From Pelomonas paludis (GTDB taxonomy: Bacteria; Pseudomonadota; Gammaproteobacteria; Burkholderiales; Burkholderiaceae_C), in contig NZ_JBDPZD010000001.1 of assembly GCF_039872745.1 (NCBI RefSeq), positions 1,178,001-1,242,000 on the forward strand: 64,000 bases of DNA. The letters are read 5' to 3'. The notes under the pieces are model-generated. The model was not told where the DNA came from. It searched no databases and worked only from the letters and a program-made list of their open reading frames with translations. Within the stretch, counting starts at the first letter, position 1, and each line of letters opens with the position of its first letter. The position numbers were made by a program, and so were the translations under genes. Shown piece after piece: positions 17,346-25,441 of this stretch.

Positions 17346-17377
17346 TTGTCGCACTAACCAACAACAACCAAGCCACC

Positions 17378-18277
17378 TCACCGCTCCTTGAACGCACGGT
17401 TGGTCAGCAGCGTCATCACCACCACGACCCCACACAACACCCAAGACATCGCCGCAGCGCCGCCAAAGTCGTTGAAGTCAAACGCCAACCGGTACAGGTA
17501 GATGGCCGAGGTCATGACCGTTTGGTCGGGGCCGCCGTTGCCGTTGGTGAGGATGAAGGGCTCCTCGAAGAGCTGCAGGCCGCCGATGACGCTGAGCGTG
17601 ACGCCGAAGAGGATCATGGGGCGCAGGCTGGGCAGGGTGATGCGCCAGAACTTGGCCCAGGGGCCGGCGCCGTCGAGCGTGGCGGCCTCGTACAGGTCGC
17701 GCGGGATTGTTTGCAGGGCGGCCAGGTAGAGCATCAGGTTGAAGCCCACATAGCGCCAGAACACCACGATGGCCGCGGCCACCTTGAGTTTGTCGGGCTG
17801 GGTCAGCCAGGGCGTGGCCTCCATGCCGAAGACGCCGCCGAGCACCGCGTTCACGAGGCCGTAGTCGGTCGAGAACAGCGAGGTGAACATCATCGCGATG
17901 GCCACGGTGGACGTGATGTAGGGCAGGAAGTAGGCGCCGGCCACGCCGTCGCGCAGGCGCTTGAAGCGGCTGTGGATGAAGACCGCCAGCGGCAGCGCCA
18001 CCAGGTGCTGCGGCAGGCCCGAGGCCAGGGCCAGCCACATCGTGTTCCGCAGCGACTTCCAGAACCAGGCGTCCTGCAGCGCGAAGCTGAAGTTCTCCAG
18101 GCCCACGAACTGCATGCTCCCGAGGCCGCTGGTGGGCTCCCAGCTCTGGAAGGCCATCCAGGCCGAGAACAGCAGCGGGAAGAGGCCGAACACGGCGAAC
18201 AGGATCAGGAAGGGGCTGATCAGCAGATAGGGCGTCCAGCGGGCTGGGATGCGGAAGCTGCGACGGGGGTGAGTCAT
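17378..18277 (-). CDS. Carbohydrate ABC transporter permease (MalF type)
   Basis: A 299-residue inner-membrane permease with six predicted helices, starting PYLLISPFLILFAVFGLFPL. The EAA loop reads EAATLDGAGPWAKFWRITLP (about residues 212-231). It forms the heterodimeric pore with the permease at 15929 and receives sugar from the binding protein encoded upstream. The start at 18277 is chosen because the membrane core begins there; the frame is open upstream through a hairpin-rich intergenic stretch that is not coding. Confidence 0.92.
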   Translation of the reverse strand: MTHPRRSFRIPARWTPYLLISPFLILFAVFGLFPLLFSAWMAFQSWEPTSGLGSMQFVGLENFSFALQDAWFWKSLRNTMWLALASGLPQHLVALPLAVFIHSRFKRLRDGVAGAYFLPYITSTVAIAMMFTSLFSTDYGLVNAVLGGVFGMEATPWLTQPDKLKVAAAIVVFWRYVGFNLMLYLAALQTIPRDLYEAATLDGAGPWAKFWRITLPSLRPMILFGVTLSVIGGLQLFEEPFILTNGNGGPDQTVMTSAIYLYRLAFDFNDFGGAAAMSWVLCGVVVVMTLLTNRAFKER

Positions 18278-18330
18278 GGCTGGCGGGCCCGACGAGCGGG
18301 AACGTGGCGAAGGGTTGGCAGGGTCCAGCG

Positions 18331-18395
18331 GCTGCCGTGGCGCCGGCTTTGCCGGGCCACTGGCAGCGCCCCCTTGAGGGGGCCGGCGCAGCCGG
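18331..18395. repeat. Triplet of GC-rich hairpins between binding-protein and permease genes
   Basis: Three consecutive stem-loops. 18331-18367 is a long arm pair starting GCTGCC and ending GGCAGC, with an inner CCGGC/GCCGG stem. 18368-18383 is GCCCCC-TTGA-GGGGGC. 18383-18395 is CCGGC-GCA-GCCGG. Similar hairpin strings occur between genes in Comamonadaceae relatives (from memory). Here they lie after the binding-protein gene and may stabilise its mRNA or reduce read-through to the permeases. Confidence 0.6.
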
Positions 18396-18413
18396 TACGG
18401 GGTGGGCTCATCT

Positions 18414-19682
18414 TCACCTCTTGGCGCGCAGGGCCAGCACGCGTTCGGCATCGGCCAGGGCGGTGCGCACGTCTTTACCGTAGGCCAGCACGTTGTCGAG
18501 CTCACCGTTGATCACCTCCTGCGCAAAGGTGGCCTGGCGGTGCGGGGCTTGCGCGCGGATCTTGCGGGCGAGGTCGCGCCACAGCAGGCGGGCACGCTGG
18601 CCACCAAGGAAGGGCAAGGGCTCGTCGAAGAACGGGTCCTCCTGCGCGGCCAGCAGGGCCGGGAAGGCATCTTGCGCGCGGAAGGTGTCGAGCTGGCGCT
18701 GGCGGTCCAGCGTCATGGTCTGGATCAGCGACCAGGCCAGCGCCTTGCGCGCGGGGTCGGAGCGGCGCGGGATCACGTAGTAGGTGCCACCGTAGGACAC
18801 ATAGGTCTGCTCGGGCAGCGGGGCCGAGCGCCACAGGCCGCGCGTCTCGGGTGCCACCCAGTTGGCGAGTTGGCCCACCATCCAGGCGCCCGACATCTCG
18901 GTGGCCAGACGGCCGCGCTTGAGGCTCTCAGCCCAGTCGTTGCGCCAGACCTCGACGCCGCCGTCCAGCCCCTCGCGCCGCACCTGGCGGCACAGCTCGA
19001 AGGCGCGTACGAAACGCGGCGAGGTGACCAAGGGGCGCTGCTGCGCGTCGTAGAACATGCCGTCACCGGGGGCGGCGCCGCTGCGGATCATGATGTCCTT
19101 GAGCAGCTTCACGTCGCCAATCAGGCGCGCGCCGGTGGCGGCCTTGAGCTTGCGGCCGCTGTCGACGTAGGACTCCCAGGAGCGGGTCAGGTCGGCCTCG
19201 GTGAGGCCGGCGCGGTCGAGCAGGTCCTTGCGATAGAGCAAGGTGCCGGGGCCGATGTCGGCCGGCAGCGCGACGATGCCGCCCTGGCGGTTGCGGGCCT
19301 GCTCGAAGGCGAAGGGGGTGAAGGCCTCGCGGTGGCGCTCGGCGTTGAAGGGCGTGGCGGAGAGGTTCTCCAGCCCCTGGCCGAGCGAGAAGCGGCCCAT
19401 GTAGGTGGACTCCAGCGCCATCACGTCGGGCATGGACGCACTGCCACTGCCCGAGGTGGAAAGCGCGGTGGTCATGGCGGTGTGGTGGTCGGCGTACTGC
19501 TTGCTGATCACCTGCACCTCCACGCCGGGGTGCTGGGCCTGCCAGGCCGGCATCGCGGCCTCGACGATCTTGTCCACCAGCGGGAAGGCGGCGACGACGA
19601 GGCGCTGCGGTGCGGGTGCTGCGTTGCTGATGCGCCAGGTGCCAGCGGTGCCGGTGGCGGCGAGGAAGTGGCGACGCTTCAT
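18414..19682 (-). CDS. Sugar ABC transporter substrate-binding protein
   Basis: A 422-residue extracellular solute-binding protein, family 1 (MalE-like). The N-terminus MKRRHFLAATG carries a twin-arginine-like motif, so export may use Tat. Binding-protein features include PDVMALESTYMGRFSLGQG (residues 85-103), the domain-hinge region PADIGPGTLLYRKDLLDRAG, and MSGAWMVGQLANWVAPETRG. It would deliver beta-glucan oligosaccharides to the two downstream permeases. The ATG overlaps the TGA of the halogenase gene by 4 bases, placing it in the TonB-receptor/halogenase operon. A hairpin cluster follows the stop. Confidence 0.9.
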   Translation of the reverse strand: MKRRHFLAATGTAGTWRISNAAPAPQRLVVAAFPLVDKIVEAAMPAWQAQHPGVEVQVISKQYADHHTAMTTALSTSGSGSASMPDVMALESTYMGRFSLGQGLENLSATPFNAERHREAFTPFAFEQARNRQGGIVALPADIGPGTLLYRKDLLDRAGLTEADLTRSWESYVDSGRKLKAATGARLIGDVKLLKDIMIRSGAAPGDGMFYDAQQRPLVTSPRFVRAFELCRQVRREGLDGGVEVWRNDWAESLKRGRLATEMSGAWMVGQLANWVAPETRGLWRSAPLPEQTYVSYGGTYYVIPRRSDPARKALAWSLIQTMTLDRQRQLDTFRAQDAFPALLAAQEDPFFDEPLPFLGGQRARLLWRDLARKIRAQAPHRQATFAQEVINGELDNVLAYGKDVRTALADAERVLALRAKR

Positions 19683-21181
19683 GTGGCCAATGCTCCTTGG
19701 CTGCGCAGGTAGTCGGCGTGCTCAGGCATGGCCTGCACGCAGCGCGCGATGACCTGGCGCACGTGGTCGAGGTAGTCGCGCAATTCTGGCTCGCTGAGTT
19801 GATCGGCAAACGGGTGGTGGCCGCGCGGCATCAAGCCTTGGCCCAACATCACCTGCACCCAGCTGACCTCGGCAAACAGCTCGTCGCTGTGGCGGATCAC
19901 GCGGCCGTTGGCGGCGAAGAGGTCGAGCTTGCGCTGCAGGGTGTCGGGGATGGGCATGCTGCGGCAGTAGCGCCAGAACTCGCTGTCGTCGCGGCGCGTG
20001 AGCTTGTAGTGCAGGGCCAGGAAGTCGCGGATGTTCTCGTACTCGCGGGTGGTCAACGCGTTGTACTCGGCGACGTCGGCGGGGTCGATCTCTTTCCCGT
20101 GCGGGAAGAAGTCCAGGATGCGTGCCACCGCCATGTGGATGAGGTGGATGCTGGTCGATTCGAGCGGCTCCAGGAAGCCGCTGGACAGCCCCACCGCCAC
20201 GCAGTTGCCAACCCAGAAGCGTTTGGCCCGCCCGGTGCGGAAGCGGATCAATCGCGGCTCGGCCTGCGCGGGCGTGTCGAGGTGATCGAGCAGCACGGTG
20301 CGGGCGTCTTCTTCGGTCATGAAGCGGCTGGCAAACACGTGGCCGTTGCCCAGGCGATGCTGCAGCGGGATGCGCCACTGCCAGCCGGCACTGTGGGCGG
20401 TGGCGCGGGTCATGGGCAGCAGCGGGGTGGCGGCCTCGCTGGGCACGGCCCAGGCGCGGTCGCAGGGCAGCCAGTGGCTCCAGTCCTCGAAGCCGGCCTG
20501 CAGGGTCTGCTGGATGAGCAGGCCGTGCTGGCCCGAGCAGTCGATGAAGAAGTCGCCGTCAATGCGCGTGCCATTCGCCAGCTCGATGGCGGCAATGCCG
20601 CCCTCGGCACGGCGGGTCACCTGGGTGACGCGGCCTTCGATGCGCTGCACACCACGGGCCTCGGCATAACGGCGCAGGAAGGCGGCGTAGCGTGAGGCGT
20701 CGAAGTGAAAGGCGTGCGCCAGCTCGGCCAGTGGCGAGCCCGCCATGTCGGGCCGAGCGCGCATGAAGCGGGCGGCGCGCGGGGCAGCGGTGTTGAGCGC
20801 GTAGTCGCCCAGCTCCGCCGCACAGCCCAGCCGCTGGCCGCGCAGCCAGAAGTGGTGGAAGGGCAGGCCCTGTGCCCCGGCACCCAACTGGCCAAAGCCG
20901 TGGATGTAGCGCTCGCCCACGGCGCCCCAGTTCACGAACTCGATGCCGAGCTTGAAGCTGCCGCCGCACTCGCGCAGGAACTCGTTCTCGTCGAGCCCGA
21001 GTGCGCGGTTGAACTCGATGAGGTTGGGGATGGAGGCCTCCCCCACGCCGATGGTGCCGATCTCGTCGGACTCGACGAGCGTCAGCCCGCAGCGGCCGCC
21101 CAGGCTGCGCGCGAAGGCGGCCGCCGTCATCCAGCCGGCGGTGCCGCCGCCGACGATGACGACGCGGGGGGAGGCTTGCAT
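19679..21181 (-). CDS. Flavin-dependent tryptophan-halogenase family protein
   Basis: A 500-residue FADH2-dependent halogenase (Trp_halogenase family). The FAD-binding GGGTAGW is at residues 11-17 and GVGEASIP near 45-52. The catalytic Lys that forms the halogenating species is K77 in SFKLGIEF. The family signature WxWxIP appears as WQWRIP near residue 270. The second catalytic residue, Glu in EPLEST, is near 337. All key residues are therefore intact. It starts 8 bases after the TonB receptor gene and overlaps the sugar-binding protein gene. Such enzymes recur beside TonB receptors in carbohydrate loci of proteobacteria, where their substrate is not established. Confidence 0.93.
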   Translation of the reverse strand: MQASPRVVIVGGGTAGWMTAAAFARSLGGRCGLTLVESDEIGTIGVGEASIPNLIEFNRALGLDENEFLRECGGSFKLGIEFVNWGAVGERYIHGFGQLGAGAQGLPFHHFWLRGQRLGCAAELGDYALNTAAPRAARFMRARPDMAGSPLAELAHAFHFDASRYAAFLRRYAEARGVQRIEGRVTQVTRRAEGGIAAIELANGTRIDGDFFIDCSGQHGLLIQQTLQAGFEDWSHWLPCDRAWAVPSEAATPLLPMTRATAHSAGWQWRIPLQHRLGNGHVFASRFMTEEDARTVLLDHLDTPAQAEPRLIRFRTGRAKRFWVGNCVAVGLSSGFLEPLESTSIHLIHMAVARILDFFPHGKEIDPADVAEYNALTTREYENIRDFLALHYKLTRRDDSEFWRYCRSMPIPDTLQRKLDLFAANGRVIRHSDELFAEVSWVQVMLGQGLMPRGHHPFADQLSEPELRDYLDHVRQVIARCVQAMPEHADYLRSQGALAT

Positions 21182-21189
21182 GGGCAGGG

Positions 21190-24075
21190 TCAGAAGCGGT
21201 AGTTCAAACCAACGAGGGTGGTGCGGCCGAAGCGGGTGATGAAGTTGGGCGTGAGCTGGCTCTTGTCCGGCGCCTCACCCTGCACGCTGACGTAGTTGAC
21301 CGTGGGGCGGTCTTGCAGGTTGCCCACTTGCAGGAGGATGGACAGGCCCTTCAAGTCACCACTTTCCCAACCGTAGCCCAGTTGCAGGTCTTGCACCTTG
21401 TCGGCGCCCTGCTGCTGGGTGGTGTTGTTGAGGAAGATGTCGCGCGTGGTGGCGGTGAAGGGCGAGCGGTAGCGCTGCGAGAAGCGCAGCGAGAAGCCGT
21501 GGTCCTCGTAGTAGACGGTGAAGCTGTTGCTGCGGCCCGAGAGGCCGTTGAGCGGCACGTCGCGCGAGGTGCTCACAGTCGGGTCGGGGTTCTGGTCCTT
21601 GATGTTGCTGCGCAGCTTGCTGGCGCTGGCCACGATGCCGAAGCCCTTGAGGGCGTCGTGCAGCAGGTCGGCCTCCAGCGCAAAGGCCAGCTCGGTGCCG
21701 TCCACCTTGCCGCCGGTGCCGTTGAGCGGCTGGATGAAGGGCGCGATGGCCTTCGGAACCACGCCGGCCGGGGCCGAGGTGGTGGGGAAGCCGGCGCTGC
21801 TGATGGCGGTGAGCTGGTTGTAGACGTAGCTGTTCAGGTTCTTGTGGAACTGAGCCAGGGCGATGTAGCTGCGCTTGCCGAAGTACTTCTCCAACGACAC
21901 GTCCCAGCCAGTCGCCAGCCAGGGCTTGAGCGCGGGGTTGCCGCCGTAGGCCGTGGTCCATTCGCCGGCATGCGGGGTGCCGGGCAGGTCAGCCAGCACG
22001 CGGGGGGTGCTAGTGCCGGCGCGCATGTCCACGAAGTTGGGGCGCACCATGGTCTTGGCCCAGCCCAGGCGGACGAGGACGTTGTTGCGGAAGTCGGCCG
22101 TCAGATTGAGGCTGGGCAGGGTGTGGGTGTAGCTGGCGCCGCCGGTGCGGCGCACCAGCAGGCTCTTGTCGGGGATCTCGTCGTCGCCGCGGTACTCCCA
22201 GCCTTCGGAGTGCTGGCTGGCGTGCACGGCTTGCAGGCCGGCGTTGCCGCGCAGGTTGATGCCTTGGATGTCGTGGTCGAAGTCAGCCTTGAAGAAGGCG
22301 GTGGTCACCTTCTCGCCCACGCTGGAATTGTTGGCCACCCACTTGGAGAACTGGCCTTCTTCGAGCTGGTACTGGCCGCTGGCGACGAGGTCGGGCACGT
22401 CCACGCGCAGCAGCGCCGGGATGCCGGCCCAGCTCATGTCGAAGGGGGTGCGCACGCTGCTCGTGGGGATGCTGCGGATGTAGTTGCCCGCGCTGTCCCG
22501 CTTCATCAGGATGCGGTCTTCGTTCTTGGCCACGTCCTTGTCGCGCTGGGTGTGGTTGAGGCCGAACTGCAGGTGGCTCCAGAAGCCGTCCAGCTCGCGG
22601 TGCAGGCTGAGGCGGGCGGACTTGACCTCGTCGGTCACGTCGGGGTGGCGGATGGCGCCGATCCAGGCTTCGTTGGGCACCCAGTCCATGCCCTGCACGT
22701 CACCAAACGCCATGCGGCTCGGGTCGGCCAGCAGCTGGGTGTCGAGCGGGGTGAAGGTCTGCACGCCGTTGCCGCCGATGGGCACGTTCCAGCGGTAGCC
22801 GCCGTATTGCCAGTTCTTGGTGGCGTTGTTGTAGGGGCCGGCGTAGCCTTCAGCGTAGCGCTCGGCACGCTTGTCGCGCGAGAAGGCGATGTCGGAGACA
22901 AGCTTCCACTTGTCGGCCAGTTTCAGCTCGGTGTTCCAGCCCACGGCGCTGATGTCGTCCTTGCGACGGGTGTCGAAGTTGCCGACGTTGGCCACCATGG
23001 CGGACGCTGTGGCGGCGGTGGCATAGGTGTCGTCACCGCGCTGCACGGTGGACACATTGCTGAGCGCCGTGCTGATGCCGGCCGACCAGTTGCCAAAGAG
23101 GCTTTGCGCAAATTTGCCGCCCACTTCGTGCGTCTTGAACTGCGAGTAGTAGAGGTCGACCTGGGTGTGCAGCTGGTCGTTCGGCTGGTACTCGACAACG
23201 GCCATCAGGCCATCGCGGGTGTTCTTCTTGGTGGTGCCGGTGGCCGTCCAGAACATGGGCAGCATGGCCTGGCCGGTGCCCACCTGCGAGGGCGCATTGC
23301 CACTGAGCGGCAGGCCGTAGGGCGCGTAGTCGCCGAACTGCACGAGCTCGGTCTTGCGCGTCTGGGTGGGCGAGTCGAGCCGCGCAAAGCCCACGGCCAC
23401 GCCGAGGGTCTTACCCGCGAACTGATCGACATAGCTGGCGCTGGCGCGCATGCCGGTGGCCGAGGTGACGCCGGGCACCATGGTGCGGTTGGAGTTGCGC
23501 TCGCCGCGCACATTGAGGGCCGCCTGGCGGCCGTTGACCGACAGCGGCCGCACGGTGCGGATGTCGGCCGTGCCGGAGAGGCCCTGGCCGATCAGCGCGC
23601 CATCGGGCGTCTTGTAGACGACGACGGTGCTGATCAGCTCGGACGGGAACTGATCGAACTCCACCGCGCGGCTGTCGTTGGACGAGACCATCTCGCGGCC
23701 ATTGAGCAGCACACCCGAGAACTCGGGCGACAGGCCGCGGATCGAGACCTTGTCGACCCGACCGTCAGCGCCGCGCTGGCCGGTAAGGCCGGGCAGGCGC
23801 GCCAGGGCTTCGGCAATGCTGGCGTCGGGCAGCTTGCCCAGGTCCTCGGCCGCGATGGCCTCGACCACGCCCTCGGCATTGCGCTTGAAGGTCACGGCCG
23901 TCTCCAGGCTGCGGCGGATGCCGCTGACGACGACGGCGTCGAGCTGCTGGGGCGACTGGGCGGTGGTCTGCGCCTGGGCGGCAGTGGCCAGGGCCAGCAG
24001 GCCTACAGCCAGGGTGATGGGCGTGCTGCGCGGGGCCAGCGGGCGCTTGGCGGCGTGGCGGGTCGAGGTTGTCAT
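21190..24075 (-). CDS. TonB-dependent outer-membrane receptor of the glucan locus
   Basis: A 961-residue receptor of the Caulobacter/Xanthomonas type. The signal peptide spans about residues 1-36 (AVGLLALATAAQAQ). The TonB-box-like LDAVVVSGIR follows, then the plug (IAEALARLPGLTGQRG; VSIRGLSPEFSGVLLNGREM), and the barrel ends TRFGRTTLVGLNYRF. The ATG at 24075 has CGGAGAC 5 bases upstream. It is the first gene of the operon that continues with halogenase, ABC importer and GH1/GH16 enzymes, so its cargo is probably beta-glucan oligosaccharides. Three palindromic operator-like sites lie 110-150 bases upstream. Confidence 0.94.
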   Translation of the reverse strand: MTTSTRHAAKRPLAPRSTPITLAVGLLALATAAQAQTTAQSPQQLDAVVVSGIRRSLETAVTFKRNAEGVVEAIAAEDLGKLPDASIAEALARLPGLTGQRGADGRVDKVSIRGLSPEFSGVLLNGREMVSSNDSRAVEFDQFPSELISTVVVYKTPDGALIGQGLSGTADIRTVRPLSVNGRQAALNVRGERNSNRTMVPGVTSATGMRASASYVDQFAGKTLGVAVGFARLDSPTQTRKTELVQFGDYAPYGLPLSGNAPSQVGTGQAMLPMFWTATGTTKKNTRDGLMAVVEYQPNDQLHTQVDLYYSQFKTHEVGGKFAQSLFGNWSAGISTALSNVSTVQRGDDTYATAATASAMVANVGNFDTRRKDDISAVGWNTELKLADKWKLVSDIAFSRDKRAERYAEGYAGPYNNATKNWQYGGYRWNVPIGGNGVQTFTPLDTQLLADPSRMAFGDVQGMDWVPNEAWIGAIRHPDVTDEVKSARLSLHRELDGFWSHLQFGLNHTQRDKDVAKNEDRILMKRDSAGNYIRSIPTSSVRTPFDMSWAGIPALLRVDVPDLVASGQYQLEEGQFSKWVANNSSVGEKVTTAFFKADFDHDIQGINLRGNAGLQAVHASQHSEGWEYRGDDEIPDKSLLVRRTGGASYTHTLPSLNLTADFRNNVLVRLGWAKTMVRPNFVDMRAGTSTPRVLADLPGTPHAGEWTTAYGGNPALKPWLATGWDVSLEKYFGKRSYIALAQFHKNLNSYVYNQLTAISSAGFPTTSAPAGVVPKAIAPFIQPLNGTGGKVDGTELAFALEADLLHDALKGFGIVASASKLRSNIKDQNPDPTVSTSRDVPLNGLSGRSNSFTVYYEDHGFSLRFSQRYRSPFTATTRDIFLNNTTQQQGADKVQDLQLGYGWESGDLKGLSILLQVGNLQDRPTVNYVSVQGEAPDKSQLTPNFITRFGRTTLVGLNYRF

Positions 24076-24185
24076 GGGGGCGTCTCCGGTGTTGTGGTGG
24101 GCGCTGGGTGCGCCGGTGCGATGGGCACCGCCTTGGGCACGGCTGCTGCGGCCTCCCCTCGCGGATGGGTGGCTGCACGCCGAGC

Positions 24186-24227
24186 TGATTTCCGAAATCA
24201 AGAAAGCGTTTTCTGAAAGCGCTTGCA
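24186..24227. promoter_or_regulatory. Cluster of three palindromes, likely LacI-type operators
   Basis: Three adjacent palindromes: TGATTTCCGAAATCA (24186-24200, perfect), AGAAAGCGTTTTCT (24201-24214) and TGAAAGCGCTTGCA (24214-24227). The last two have the central CG and flanking A/T symmetry typical of LacI-family operators. They sit before the TonB receptor gene and just after the LacI gene. On the minus strand they would overlap or follow the receptor promoter, fitting repression lifted by a sugar. Confidence 0.65.
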
Positions 24228-24355
24228 AAATTGTGCGTGCAAGGCCGCAGGCGGCGTTCCAGCGTTTTCCCGGATGTCGGGTTTCAGCCCCACGCGACTG
24301 CGGGGGCGGGGGCGGCCCCGGGGTGGTTGGGGCCGGTTGGCGCTGCGCTACAGCG

Positions 24356-25408
24356 TCAGCGCTTGCGGGGCGCGGCGGTCGATTCGCGCACCACCAGACG
24401 TGGCGGCGTCAGGGTGACGCGTGGCGGGCGGTCGGCCAGCAGATCGAGCAGGGCGGTGGCGGCCTGGGCGCCGATCTCGCCCACCGACTGGCGCACGGTG
24501 GTCAGCGGTGGGATGGAGAACTCGGCCACCGCCACATCGTCAAAGCCCACCAGGGACACGTCCTGCGGCACGCGCAAGCCGGCCCGGTGCAGGGCCAGCG
24601 CGGCGCCGATGGCCATCTGGTCGTTGGACGCGAACAGCGCCGTGAAGGGCTTGCCGCGCGCCAGCAGGGCCTGCGCGGCCTGCTGGCCGCTGGGCTCGGT
24701 GTAGGCGCCTTCGGCCACCAGGTCGGGGTCGAGCTTGAGGCCGGCGGCCTGCAGCGTTTCCTCAAAGGCGGTGCGGCGTTCCAGCGCGTCGGCATGCTGG
24801 TGGGCGCCCGTGATGAAGGCAATCTGCCGGTGCCCAAGGCTCAGCAGATGCTCAGCCGCCAGATGGGCGCCCAGCCGGTTGTCAAAGCCGATGCTGAGGA
24901 ACTGGCGGCCTGGCGAGCGCCGGCCCACCAGCACCAGTGGCACCTCGGCGGCATAGCGCTTGAGGGCGGCATCGGACAGCCGGCCGGCAAACACGATGAG
25001 CCCATCGACACGCCGCGACATCAAGGTCTCGATGGCCTTGCGCTCGTCGTCCTCGCGCCAGTTGCCGCTCACAAACAGCGAGGCATAGCCGGCGGCGTCC
25101 AGCACGCCTTCGATGCCGTACATGGCCTCGCCATAGAAGGGGCTGGAGATGGTTTGCGTGACCACACCGACGCTGAAGGTCTTGCCGCCCGCCAGGCCGC
25201 GCGCCACGGGGTTGGGCCTGAAGCCCAACTCCTGGATGGCCGCCTGCACGGCGGCTTGCTTGGCCGGGCTGACGACCGCTGTGCCGTTGAGGATGCGCGA
25301 GACGGTGCTGGGCGAGACGCCCGCACGCTCGGCCACCTGCTGCAGCGTGACGGTGCTGGTCTGGGCGGCGTTGGCGCGGCGGCTGCGGGTGGGCGGGGGC
25401 GTGTTCAT
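24356..25408 (-). CDS. LacI-family transcriptional regulator of the glucan locus
   Basis: A 350-residue repressor. The helix-turn-helix and hinge are VTLQQVAERAGVSPSTVSRI (about residues 20-39) followed by LNGTAVVSP. The periplasmic-binding-protein-like sensor domain includes SVGVVTQTISSPFYG, FASNDQMAIGAALALHRAG and VSLVGFDDVAVAEFSIPPLT. It lies between the MFS transporter gene and the TonB receptor gene, all on the minus strand. The operator-like palindromes at 24186-24227 are the natural targets. The ligand is probably a beta-glucoside fragment, inferred only from the neighbouring enzymes. Confidence 0.93.
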   Translation of the reverse strand: MNTPPPTRSRRANAAQTSTVTLQQVAERAGVSPSTVSRILNGTAVVSPAKQAAVQAAIQELGFRPNPVARGLAGGKTFSVGVVTQTISSPFYGEAMYGIEGVLDAAGYASLFVSGNWREDDERKAIETLMSRRVDGLIVFAGRLSDAALKRYAAEVPLVLVGRRSPGRQFLSIGFDNRLGAHLAAEHLLSLGHRQIAFITGAHQHADALERRTAFEETLQAAGLKLDPDLVAEGAYTEPSGQQAAQALLARGKPFTALFASNDQMAIGAALALHRAGLRVPQDVSLVGFDDVAVAEFSIPPLTTVRQSVGEIGAQAATALLDLLADRPPRVTLTPPRLVVRESTAAPRKR

Positions 25409-25441
25409 GGCTGCGCGGCAGTGTAGGGGCCGCGCAGGCTC

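Larger units (their letters stand above)
16766..17377. other. 612-base gap inside the ABC operon, filled by two opposed structured repeats
   Basis: No gene is supported here. The gap is almost entirely occupied by repeat copy A (16830-17070), a small hairpin (17073-17104) and repeat copy C in the opposite orientation (17121-17345). It separates the start of the MalG-type gene from the end of the MalF-type gene, which normally lie adjacent. Confidence 0.8.

Noticed and set aside
21313..24216. A very long open frame on the strand opposite the TonB receptor gene (and similar ones opposite 361-3093, 14565-16613 and 54569-57205).
   Set aside because: Low-complexity composition, no motifs or ribosome sites; these are GC-rich third-position shadows of real genes.
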